Below are positions 1-7,539 of a DNA stretch of 10,293 nt, in pieces. Source of the DNA: Chromera velia (Eukaryota; Sar; Chromeraceae); the NCBI GenBank assembly GCA_018398765.1, contig JAHBMJ010003528.1:1-10293 (forward strand), given 5' to 3'. Position 1 is the first letter of the stretch; each line of letters begins with the position of its first letter. A program made the translations under genes and the position numbers. A model generated the notes under the pieces. The model had not been told where the DNA came from, did not search any database, and saw only the letters and a program-made list of their open reading frames with translations.

Positions 1-889
1 CAGACTCAAACTGTGGAAGCTGTAGAAGAGGAGTCAAGAGGAGTACGTTTGTTTTAGGAAACTTGGAGTTTGGTTAAGAGTAGCGAGGAGTGGTCTGACT
101 GTGTGGGAGTGAAGTCGGTGGGATGAGAAGAGATGCAGTGCAAAATGTTGAGGTAAGCTTCCTCATGTGCGCTTGTTCATTTGTTGTTTCTGCGAGGCCC
201 CGCACGTGGTCCCGTACAGTCAGATGCAGGTGTTTTAGAAAAGCGAAGAAAGTCTTCATACCATCGCGCCCTAAGTTGTACTTCTGCCGGGATTGGCATG
301 GGCGCGCCGGCCATGCATCATCTGACTGCGTGATTTGGACTACTGTGCATCGTTTGTTGCCGTCTCCTTTTTTTTCTTCTCACTTACCTGCTTCTGTCTT
401 ACCTGTGTGTGTGCCCACTGTTGCTTATACAGTCTCTATTTTGAATAAATCAGCATACCGTCTCTAATCTTGATAAGTGTGTTTGACATTCGTCTCCCTT
501 TTATGTCTCAGATTCGTTCCGGGTGTCTTTAGGACTCGAGGGAGAGAGGAATCACAAAACGAAGGCGTGTCGGTCCTTTGGCGTGCTCGGCACCCTTGTA
601 TGCATGAATCCGATTTTAGCCGCGCAATCGGATCTTCTGTTGCTGCCGTGATCTGGTCGGCTTGGGGGACCTGCCCACTGGTGGTCATCCTTACTGTTCT
701 CAGTCTCTGCTTCTGGGACCATGGTATATGATCTTCCTGCAAGGAGGTCTGTCTTCTGGCTCGTGTATAGTGGGACAAGCGTGTATGCTTCTTTCAGAAG
801 TCCCGAAATGCATGATGGCTAGCGTTTTGGTGCCCTTTCTTCGTTTTGCCCGTTTTCAGTGTGATCTGCAGCATTCGCGGGCCTGTCTG

Positions 890-1024
890 GCTCAGGCTGG
901 CTATGTATTTGTCCTTCTGTCAGCCAGTCTGTCAGGTTGTCTGGTCTGTGGCTGTTTGGCTGTCTTTCTGTCTGTCCGCTTATCTGCTGTGCATCTTTAT
1001 TGTTTCTTGTCTGTCTGTTCATTC
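890..1024. repeat. Degenerate CTGT/TGTCTG low-complexity tract
   Basis: The plus strand repeats CTGTC, GTCTG and TGTCTGT units with substitutions, T/G/C-rich. No coding signal was seen. Confidence 0.55.
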
Positions 1025-1073
1025 ATGTGCGTACAGACTCAGTTGCAGTGTGCAGGAGCAGGAACCGAGAAGT

Positions 1074-1091
1074 GCAGTGCAGGAGCACTGC
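1074..1091. other. Perfect short inverted repeat, 7-bp arms
   Basis: GCAGTGC and GCACTGC flank AGGA, giving a perfect 7-bp stem with a 4-nt loop. It sits in a small GCAGTG/GCAGGAGCA-repetitive patch at 1043-1096. There is no T-tract or gene context to make it a terminator. Confidence 0.4.
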
Positions 1092-1444
1092 CAGCAGATG
1101 TGAAGATGAAATGCAGGTGACGGTCAAGTGGTGTCAGTTAGGTGATATGCTCATGTTGTAGTCAGTTAGTTCTGCATGATCTTTGCGGTGATAGTGTCTT
1201 TGTCTTGGCCCAGTATGGGCTTTAGTTATTGTTTTCGTGGATGTTGTTGTTGAAGAGGCAGGCACTTCCTATATGTTGTGAGGAAAGTTTGATTTGCTGC
1301 GTCCCGCTGTGCAAACGTGTGAAAAAATGATGAGGTTACACTAAAGAAAATGGTCCCGTGAGGTTGTTTTGTTGAAAAAAGAAAAAAAACAGACCCAACT
1401 GATGGTTGAAAAGAGAAAATCAGACGGTCCCACGATGGCGTCGT

Positions 1445-1667
1445 GTTTATGAAGAGAGAAATTTGCGAATCTGTAGTCCCGTATGGGTGGTTTGTCTGCA
1501 GTGTTGTTTGGTGGCATCTGTTGCATACATGCAGTTTTATGCATGCATGTATGTATACGTAATGCATGCATGCATATGCGCAATTTTGCATGGGCTTGAT
1601 ATATGCGTATGTTTGTGAAGAGACAAGTTTGCGAATTTGTAGTCCCGTATGGGTGGTTTGTATGCAG
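1445..1667. repeat. 57-bp direct repeat pair flanking TGCATGCA blocks
   Basis: The segments 1445-1501 and 1611-1667 are near-identical. Over the last 51 bases only four differ, and a 23-base core reading TGTAGTCCCGTATGGGTGG then TTTG is unchanged. The copies are 166 bp apart and enclose an alternating purine-pyrimidine stretch. On minus both encode KPPIRDY(R/K)FAN(F/L)SLHKH, but in different frames. Weaker relatives of GGTCCC(G/A) with flanking T-rich sequence occur near 1350 and 1424. Confidence 0.7.
1539..1575. repeat. TGCATGCA-rich alternating purine-pyrimidine block
   Basis: TGCATGCAT at 1540-1548 and TGCATGCATGCAT at 1563-1575 are joined by GTATGTATACG. TGCATGC is a known ApiAP2-type binding motif in apicomplexan promoters. 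Here no promoter is evident, so it may simply be simple-sequence DNA able to form Z-DNA or cruciforms. Confidence 0.45.
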
Positions 1668-1754
1668 AGAAAAAAGAAGAAGACAATGAAGAGGTGAGTG
1701 TGAAGGCGTATATAGAGAAGGAGTTGCAGTGCGTATTAGCAGTTTTGTAAGGGT

Positions 1755-1960
1755 GAGGTAGGTAGAGAGAAAGAGATGGAAGGAAAGAGGCAGAGAGAAG
1801 AGGATAGAGAGGGAGAGATAGGGAGGTAGGGGGTGTTAGAGATGAATGGAAAGAGGCAGAAAGAAGTGGGTAGAGAGGGAGAGATGGGGAGGTAGGGAGT
1901 GGTAGAGATGAAAGGAAAGAGGAAGATAGAGAGAGAGAGATGGGGAAAAGCAAGGAGAGA
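1755..1960. repeat. Purine-rich minisatellite, period 66-68 bp, about three copies
   Basis: GAGGTAG recurs at 1755, 1823 and 1889, each followed by a diverged block containing TAGAGATGAA(T)GGAAAGAGG and GGTAGAGAGGGAGAGAT. The last copy decays into AGAGAGAGA sequence near 1930. No gene is supported; minus-strand Ser/Leu/Pro-rich translations are by-products of the repeat. Confidence 0.75.
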
Positions 1961-2001
1961 GAAAGAAATGGAAGGAAACAGGTAGAGAAAAAGAGATAGA
2001 A

Positions 2002-2004
<3 letters not shown>

Positions 2005-2096
<92 letters not shown>

Positions 2097-2130
2097 AAGA
2101 GAGAAGGAAAAAGAGAGAGAGAGAGATAGG
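2005..2130. repeat. (GA)39 microsatellite with an interrupted GA/GAAA tail
   Basis: Positions 2005-2082 are uninterrupted GA dinucleotides (78 nt), followed by GA runs broken by AAA to about 2130. With the neighbouring minisatellite it gives roughly 450 nt of almost pure purine on the plus strand. Confidence 0.95.
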
Positions 2131-2250
2131 TGCAGGGTGGCCAGCCCTTTGCCCTTTAGGAAGAAGCAGGTAGGTAGAAAGGTAGGAAGGAGAATACTAT
2201 GATTGAAGGATAATTTCAAGTAATTAATTGGTTTAAATTGAATTCTTCGG

Positions 2251-2583
2251 GTTGCCTCGGTGTTTTTGGGCTTCCCAGCCTCCCATGAAAACGCTGCCGA
2301 TCGCAAGCAGGGACCGTCAGCCTTAAGGGGACCAAAAGGCTCCACGGTTTATCTCACTTTCAGGGATTTCTTCCTTCATTCATCCAAGAGTTCTTGCTGT
2401 TGAACTCTTTCTTTTTTCTTTCTTTGTTTGTGTTTGCGCCATTGCAGGTTGCCTCGCATTTCGGCTACCTGCCCCTCCCAAGAGACGCTGCTGAAGGTAA
2501 ACAGGGACCACCAGTCTTAAGGGGGCCAAAAGCGCTGGTCGGTATACTCACTTCAGGGGTTCTGTTCCTTCGTTCATCCGGCT
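2251..2583. repeat. Two diverged tandem copies, period about 197 bp
   Basis: Copy A starts at 2251 and copy B at 2448, both with GTTGCCTCG. The best match is 2308-2338 against 2502-2532, 27 of 31 bases identical around CTTAAGGGG(A/G)CCAAAAG. Both copies then share a CACTT(T)CAGGG(A/G)TT(T/C)-like segment and TTC(A/G)TTCATCC. Read on minus, both encode an FGPLK-x2-GPCL-x-SAA-like peptide. They could be parts of an old repeat family or of a degraded coding exon. Confidence 0.7.
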
Positions 2584-2744
2584 TGTTTTCAATCTTCGAA
2601 ACTGTTGATGTCATTCATCGTATTTTTATAGGAACCATTGCCGGCATATACATATGTATACATATATACATTCATTTAGACACACTTTGCCATACAGATG
2701 CTCAACGAGCTACGCATTTTTAAGCAGACAATGAGCTCTGTCGG

Positions 2745-2856
2745 GCAGTCATTCAGTCAACCACGCAGGCATTGGTCAGGCATTCAATTAATCAGGCAAA
2801 TATTCGGTCAGTCAGGCGGACGTCGGCCAGGCATTCAATCAATCGGTCATCAGGGT
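2745..2856. repeat. Degenerate TCAGGCATTCA(A)T-type repeats
   Basis: CAGTCATTCAGTCAA, CAGGCATTGGT, CAGGCATTCAATTAATC, GGTCAGTCAGG and CAGGCATTCAATCAATCGG occur in close succession. The spacing is irregular. This looks like a decayed minisatellite of GTCA/CATT units. Confidence 0.5.
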
Positions 2857-3089
2857 AGAGAGTCACCGAGATCAGATGACTCGGTGTGTGTTTTGTTTTC
2901 TTTGCCCTTCTTCCTCCTCTTTTATTCTTCTTGCAGGGTTCCTTTTTCTACCTCTAGAGGCCAGAGGAATGGAAAAGAGAGGGAGCATAGAAGAAAAGAG
3001 ACTCTAAGGAGAGAAAGTCCCCTCGAGGCGTGGTCGGGTGGGTCGAGCAGAAAATGATCCTCAATTATCGTGTAGTTTTCGTTTTCTTT

Positions 3090-3141
3090 CAGGCTTCTTT
3101 CTTTCTTTTTTTCTTTCCCTCCCTCCTTTTTTTTTTTTTTT
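3090..3141 (-). other. Candidate polypurine tract 3' of pol
   Basis: On minus this is a near-continuous purine run of about 50 nt: A15, then GGAGGGAGGGAAAG, then A/G to about 3092, followed by CCTGAAAG. Ty3/Gypsy elements prime plus-strand DNA from a polypurine tract just before the 3' LTR, which usually starts with TG. It lies about 220 bp past the pol stop, a plausible distance. On the other strand the same bases (C/T tract ending in GTGCAG) look like an intron acceptor, so the call is tentative. Confidence 0.3.
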
Positions 3142-3363
3142 GTGCAGCGTCCTCCAAGCCTCCGAACTTTTCGCCTGCCTCCTTTGCTGCCTATAAAGAA
3201 GGCCCATATAGAGTGGAGGCAGAGAGAAAAAAGGAGGGAAGGACAACTGAGGGATGGGAAAGCACCCTTGGGAACGTAAGACAACCAGAAAAGATGTCTA
3301 TCGAGCGTTTAGGCTGTTTCAGATCCTTCTCTTGGGGATTCTTTGATTGCACTCTTTCATTGG

Positions 3364-6141
3364 TTATTCGTGTTTCTTCCTTTTCTTCTTTTCGAATGTT
3401 TGGATGAGATCTGGACAGTCACAATCGCTCTCATTTGTCCAGTAGAAGTCAGGGTAGCCCTTGTATTTGAGCAAATACTGCTTGACCCCTTCATCCATTC
3501 TTTCGTCTAACATTTCCTCAATAATGTAGTCTCTTTCACTTCGTTTTCTCTTGCTTGTTTTCCTCCCTTGTTTCTCCATTGCTTGTCTGCCTTTCTCCTG
3601 GTTTTCCCTTTGAGTGCCTAATTCTCCTTGGTAGTCTTTTCGTAGTTTTCCCAGGGTCTCTTGGTACTTGTTTTCGCTTTCTGCATAGTCTCTACTGAAG
3701 TAAGGCTTGATCCTATCTCTATTTACTGTTTGACTGCTTTGGTATCCAGGCCTTCTGATGACTACTGTTCTGTTTGGTCGTACTTCAGTGATCAAGAAAG
3801 GCCCGTTATAGGCAAGAACGAATGCTTTACTCGTTCCCTTTTTCGGTTGTGGTTCATCCAACCACACATACTGCCCTTCTTTGTATTGCAAGATCTTACT
3901 GGGATTTTTTTTCAATAGTCGACGTGTACGCTGTTCTGCTGCTTGTTTGTACAGGCCCCGGATCTCTGCATCGTCTTCCCGAAGGTCAGTAAGAAGCTCA
4001 ACATAATTGGGGGGAAAGACTGGGCCTCCCGCTTCTTCCAGGGTAATGAGGTAACACAACGGATGCAGAGGTTCTCTTCCGTACAAAACACGGAAAGGAG
4101 ACATCCCTATGGCCGTATGGATGGTAGAGTTGTGGGAAAAGACAGCGAAAGGAACGAAGGATGGCCAATTTTTGTGGTTCTGTTCTACGTACGAGCTTAA
4201 GACTCTTTTTAAATTTGCATGTATTCTTTCAAGCCTTCCGTTTGTTTGAGGGTGATAAGCGGTTGTTGTGACCCTTTCCGTCCCTACCAAATCATTCACT
4301 GCCCGAACAATTGGTGCCAGCATGCTTGATCCTTGATCACTCAAGAGCCGCACTGGTCTTCCGTATCTATAAAGTAGCACCTCTATGATCTTTTGTGCTA
4401 TCGTTTCCGCTCTCAGATCTTTTATGGCAACAGCTTCAATGTAACGAGACGACATATCCATAAAAGTTAAGCAGAAACGATATCCTTCCTCTGAGACTGG
4501 AAAAGGACCACAGGCATCTAGAGCCCAGGATGACATGGATTCAATATCTGTGAATGATTGAATAAGAAAATCTTCCTTCTGCTTTCTCTTTTTTCTTTCC
4601 TGACACTGTCTGCAGGTCTTAATATGCCATTTGACATCAGCGGTGAGTGTGGGCCAGTAGTAGTACTGCGAGATTGACTGAAGGCACCTATGTATTCCGC
4701 AGTACCTACTCAAATACTCCTCATGGTGTTCATGAAGAATTTTTTTTCTCATGCTTTTTGGTACGGCAAGAAGAAAACGCACGCCTTTCCCATGTCGATT
4801 TAGTGGAGGCAAAAGACGAAGAAGAATTCCTTCATGCAGTATGAATAGAGGTGCCTGTGCAAGAATGGTCAATTGTTCCTTATTGCTGAGCCCCTCATCC
4901 AACTCTTCAGTCTGTAGGTATTTGATCATAAAAGAGAGATCTAAATCTTCGGCCTGCGCTTTCTTGATCTCTGCAGGGGAATACGATTCCGAGGTTTTGA
5001 AGGTGAGCTCTTCCTTCCTAGCTTCCTTCCCTTTTTCCATTCTTTCTTTTCTTTCTGTAACTGCTGCTACCACGATAGAGTCATCTGTTTCGTGATCTGG
5101 CATGGAGGGTGGAAAGTCCTTAGTTACAAAAGGCGCCCTGGTAAGAGAGTCAACATCACTGTTGGCTCTTCGTACACGATGCTTGATCTCATAGTCATAA
5201 ATGGCCAGTTTGAGCGACCATCTGAACAGACGAGGAGAGGTTTCCTTTTGTTTTTGAATGTACTGTAGTGCTTGACAATCTGTGTATGCGAAGAATTTTC
5301 TTCCATACAAAAAACTCTTGAATTGCTGTATGACCGCCCAAACGAAAGCCAGACCTTCTTGCTCAGTAGCTGACCATCTTTTCTCTGTATTCGTAAGTTT
5401 TCTTGACGCATATTGAATCACTCTCTCTCTTCCCTCCTTGTCTGTTTGTGCTAAAATCGCTTCTAGAGCCTCCCCGCTTGCATCTGTTTTCAGAGTGAAC
5501 GGTTGAGAGAAGTCAGGGTAAACGGGGATAGGGTCCTGCACAAGAGCCTCCTTTAACTTCTGGAAAGCCACTTCTTGTGGTCTTAGCCACTGCCAAGGTG
5601 TGTCATGTTTGAGCAAGGTGTAGAGGGGAGCAGCTATTTGTGCAAAGTTTTTCACGAATTTTCTGTAGAAGCCAATCATTCCAAGAAAGCTTTTCAGTTG
5701 TTTGGGGGTTTTTAGCACTTGTACTTCCTGCACGCACTTTGGTTTTTCCTTTGATGGTCGGATGCCTTCCCTTGACACCTCATGCCCCAGATAGATCAAT
5801 TCATTTCGAGCGAACACGCATTTTCCTGGAGCGAGACGAGCCCTTGCATCTTTCAGCCTGAGAAGAACTTCCTCTAAGTCCATCAAATGCTTTTCCCACG
5901 TAGTAGAAGAAATCAAAACATCGTCAATGTATGCTTGTGCACTCAATCCGATCAATCCCGCCAATATTGTGTCAACTGCCCTCTGAAAGACCGCAGGCGC
6001 AGACGCCAAACCAAAAGGCATCTTTGCATACCTATACATTCCTCTTTCTGTCACGAAAGCCAGTCTGTCTCTGTGTTCGTCTTTGACCGGTACTTGATGA
6101 AACCCCCCCTTTAAGTTAAGTGATGTGAAGAAACATTTGCC
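3364..6141 (-). CDS. pol: Pol, 3' part: RT palm, RNase H, integrase, chromodomain
   Basis: This continues the protease/RT frame after the internal TAA and ends at TAA 3364-3366. Residues are numbered from the ATG at 6052-6054. RT motif A lies upstream of that ATG (SLNLKGGFHQV, near 6090-6123) and has Asn where Asp is expected. The RT active-site YIDD is at 42-45 and the LGHEVSREGI region near 89-98. RNase H keeps its acidic set (D191, E233, D259, D302). Integrase zinc ligands are H444, C481 and C484, but the second His is Tyr451. The catalytic DDE is D513, D573, E609 (35 residues between the last two). A GPY/F-type module has GPF at 751-753. A chromodomain spans about 842-889, with YIIEEMLDER, YLLKYKGY and CPDLIQTFE. 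The enzyme would make cDNA, remove RNA and insert the copy. The lost RT and zinc residues suggest it is inactive. Confidence 0.92.
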   Translation of the reverse strand, partial: GKCFFTSLNLKGGFHQVPVKDEHRDRLAFVTERGMYRYAKMPFGLASAPAVFQRAVDTILAGLIGLSAQAYIDDVLISSTTWEKHLMDLEEVLLRLKDARARLAPGKCVFARNELIYLGHEVSREGIRPSKEKPKCVQEVQVLKTPKQLKSFLGMIGFYRKFVKNFAQIAAPLYTLLKHDTPWQWLRPQEVAFQKLKEALVQDPIPVYPDFSQPFTLKTDASGEALEAILAQTDKEGRERVIQYASRKLTNTEKRWSATEQEGLAFVWAVIQQFKSFLYGRKFFAYTDCQALQYIQKQKETSPRLFRWSLKLAIYDYEIKHRVRRANSDVDSLTRAPFVTKDFPPSMPDHETDDSIVVAAVTERKERMEKGKEARKEELTFKTSESYSPAEIKKAQAEDLDLSFMIKYLQTEELDEGLSNKEQLTILAQAPLFILHEGILLRLLPPLNRHGKGVRFLLAVPKSMRKKILHEHHEEYLSRYCGIHRCLQSISQYYYWPTLTADVKWHIKTCRQCQERKKRKQKEDFLIQSFTDIESMSSWALDACGPFPVSEEGYRFCLTFMDMSSRYIEAVAIKDLRAETIAQKIIEVLLYRYGRPVRLLSDQGSSMLAPIVRAVNDLVGTERVTTTAYHPQTNGRLERIHANLKRVLSSYVEQNHKNWPSFVPFAVFSHNSTIHTAIGMSPFRVLYGREPLHPLCYLITLEEAGGPVFPPNYVELLTDLREDDAEIRGLYKQAAEQRTRRLLKKNPSKILQYKEGQYVWLDEPQPKKGTSKAFVLAYNGPFLITEVRPNRTVVIRRPGYQSSQTVNRDRIKPYFSRDYAESENKYQETLGKLRKDYQGELGTQRENQEKGRQAMEKQGRKTSKRKRSERDYIIEEMLDERMDEGVKQYLLKYKGYPDFYWTNESDCDCPDLIQTFEKKKRKKHE

Positions 6142-6144
6142 TTA
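6142..6144 (-). other. In-frame TAA interrupting reverse transcriptase
   Basis: Positions 6142-6144 read TAA on minus, between DDLLYKL and GKCFFTSLNL. Both flanks are typical RT sequence in the same frame with no indel. Related RTs have Gly, Gln or Lys at this spot, so a one-base CAA-to-TAA or AAA-to-TAA change would explain it. Confidence 0.93.
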
Positions 6145-7539
6145 CAATTTGTATAGCAGGTCATCCATATTGGGCAGCGGATAGCGAGGGATTTTGATTA
6201 GAGAGTTGATTTTTCTTAAATCGACACATACGCGAAGACGTCCATTTGGCTTCCTTACTATCACCAGGGGTGACCCCCACTCAGATGAACATGGTTCAAT
6301 TACTCTTTGTACCTGCAGGTCAGTGATGATTTCATTCACTTCTTCTCTCAGGGCGTGGGGCACTGGTCTAGGCTTCTGAAAGACAGGATCAGCTCCCTGG
6401 ATATCGACCTCCACCTCGATTCCCTTAAGGGTGCCTACCTGTTCCTTTGCTGGGAAGAGCTCTATGTATTTAAGGAGTAAGTTTCTCAGCTGTTCCTTTT
6501 GTTCTTCTTTGAGCTGATCATTTTTTTCTACAGCTTCTTCTATTTGTTTCTTTGCTTCTGCTTCCTCCTTCTTTTCTTCTTCCACTTTCTTTTCTCTTTC
6601 ATCCTTCCTTCCCTCCATTGATGCTTCCTTCTCTTTTGAGTCCTTTTGGATGAGATCAGAACAAATAGACACAGATGCAATGGGCAGACTGCTTGGAAGG
6701 GTGTAGTCGTGGCAGGTGGTGTTTACAGCAATCACAGACACCTTCCTGTCATGCACCTTGCTGACGGTATTTGCAATCAAAATTCCTGTAGGCAACTCCA
6801 TCTGGGTGGGTTCGACATGGACATCTATGCCATCTGGTATGAGAGACTCACAGGCGGGAGGGAGAGATAGATAGAGAGGAGAAGCTTGTCTTTCAGTAAG
6901 TCGAGTGGAAGAGGGAGTCACCACCGAAACCGAGAAGACCTGCTTGGACTTCTCCAATTTCAAAATGGGAGAGAGAGGAAGAGAGAAAGCTTCCTTTCTA
7001 GACGTTTTCCTCAAATTTAGCCTATCTGATTGAAAGAAAATTCCTTCAGCATGAGCATCTAACCAGTCTTTTCCCAATATGCACATATGATTGAGTACAG
7101 GAGAAACATGAAACTGCCATTTATGCCCTTCACCAAGAAAGAATTTCAATGTAACGACTCCTTTTGTTTCCAGTTCTTTTCCCCCTTCCCCTTCAATCTG
7201 GATGGCTGAAGGAAAAACCTTCAACTGTGGGTTTTTCATTTTCAATCGTTCCCATGTAGCCTCGCTGATCAAACTAACATCTGCCCCTGTGTCCACAAGC
7301 GCAGCCACAATCACCTTTCTTTCAAGCGGGAGGAGCAGTCCTACTCTCGCAGCTACAGAAGACAAATGAACATGTGCTACTTTCTTCTTGTTCATATTGG
7401 TGCTTCTTTCTTCGTCTTTCTGTTTCTTTTCAGGTGCAGCAAGCATATGGGCAATCTCGTGGATTTCTCCCTTTCGGTCGCTATCCTCTTTTCGGTCGGT
7501 TCGAACGCCTACTATACCTTTATTCAATGCAGATTCTCT
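6142..7539 (-). CDS. pol: Pol, 5' part: aspartic protease and N-terminal reverse transcriptase, ended by an in-frame stop
   Basis: Numbered from the TTG at 7525-7527 this is 461 aa. Open sequence continues four codons upstream to a TAG at 7540-7542; no ATG fits, as expected for Pol made by fusion to upstream sequence. Residues about 48-165 form a retropepsin-like protease that would process Gag-Pol: the catalytic DTGAD is at 79-83 and the C-terminal ILGKDWLDAH at 150-159. Residues about 294-345 are a Lys/Glu-rich, probably coiled-coil linker. RT starts near 355 (LFPAKEQVGTL, then PRPVPHALREEV) and includes WGSPLVIVRKPNGRLR (417-432) and CVDLRKIN (434-441). The TAA at 6142-6144 stops translation inside the RT fingers/palm. 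Pol continues in the same frame below it, so this is a nonsense codon and not a natural end. Confidence 0.9.
   Translation of the reverse strand, partial: RESALNKGIVGVRTDRKEDSDRKGEIHEIAHMLAAPEKKQKDEERSTNMNKKKVAHVHLSSVAARVGLLLPLERKVIVAALVDTGADVSLISEATWERLKMKNPQLKVFPSAIQIEGEGGKELETKGVVTLKFFLGEGHKWQFHVSPVLNHMCILGKDWLDAHAEGIFFQSDRLNLRKTSRKEAFSLPLSPILKLEKSKQVFSVSVVTPSSTRLTERQASPLYLSLPPACESLIPDGIDVHVEPTQMELPTGILIANTVSKVHDRKVSVIAVNTTCHDYTLPSSLPIASVSICSDLIQKDSKEKEASMEGRKDEREKKVEEEKKEEAEAKKQIEEAVEKNDQLKEEQKEQLRNLLLKYIELFPAKEQVGTLKGIEVEVDIQGADPVFQKPRPVPHALREEVNEIITDLQVQRVIEPCSSEWGSPLVIVRKPNGRLRVCVDLRKINSLIKIPRYPLPNMDDLLYKL

Larger units (their letters stand above)
1..1444. other. No confident gene; scattered plus-strand splice-like signals
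   Basis: No long or recognisable reading frame is present. On plus, GAG|GTAAGC at about 149-157 resembles a donor. A pyrimidine-rich stretch ending TTATACAG near 432, ATGTCTCAG near 511 and GCGTACAG near 1036 resemble acceptors. An AATAAA lies at 444-449. These could belong to short exons of a host gene, but the implied peptides are not recognisable and nothing ties them together. Otherwise the stretch is low-complexity T/G-rich DNA. Confidence 0.35.
2131..3363. other. Non-coding flank of the element; possible 3' LTR or host intronic sequence
   Basis: Apart from the repeats listed separately no gene is supported. Three plus-strand pyrimidine tracts end in CAG at about 2447, 2936 and 3147. 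The first is followed by about 48 nt and then AAG|GTAAAC. The third is followed by 128 nt and then AAC|GTAAGA near 3275. They look like intron acceptor/donor pairs. A perfect 14-bp AT-rich palindrome lies at 2647-2660. The 3' LTR of the element should fall here, but no partner copy is in the window to prove it. Confidence 0.35.

Noticed and set aside
444-449. AATAAA polyadenylation signal
   Set aside because: A single hexamer without a supported upstream gene; recorded only as context.
1074-1091. Intrinsic terminator hairpin
   Set aside because: The stem is only 7 bp, has no T-tract and lies in a eukaryotic sequence with no adjacent gene.
1537-2345. Long minus-strand frames rich in Ser, Leu and Pro
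   Set aside because: They are translations of CT/GA microsatellite and purine minisatellite DNA, without start context or any recognisable domain.
2700-2860. CRISPR array
   Set aside because: The repeats are degenerate with irregular spacing, there are no unique spacers of constant length and no cas genes.
3185-3200. TATA box (CTATAAAG)
   Set aside because: An isolated match with no start site or downstream gene on plus; expected by chance.
3661-5095. Plus-strand open frames opposite pol
   Set aside because: They are antisense shadows of the RT/RNase H/integrase frame, and their peptides have no motifs.
6142-6144. Alternative genetic code with UAA as sense codon
   Set aside because: UAA also ends pol right after a complete chromodomain and ends the frame before gag. 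One internal UAA next to other lesions is better explained as decay.
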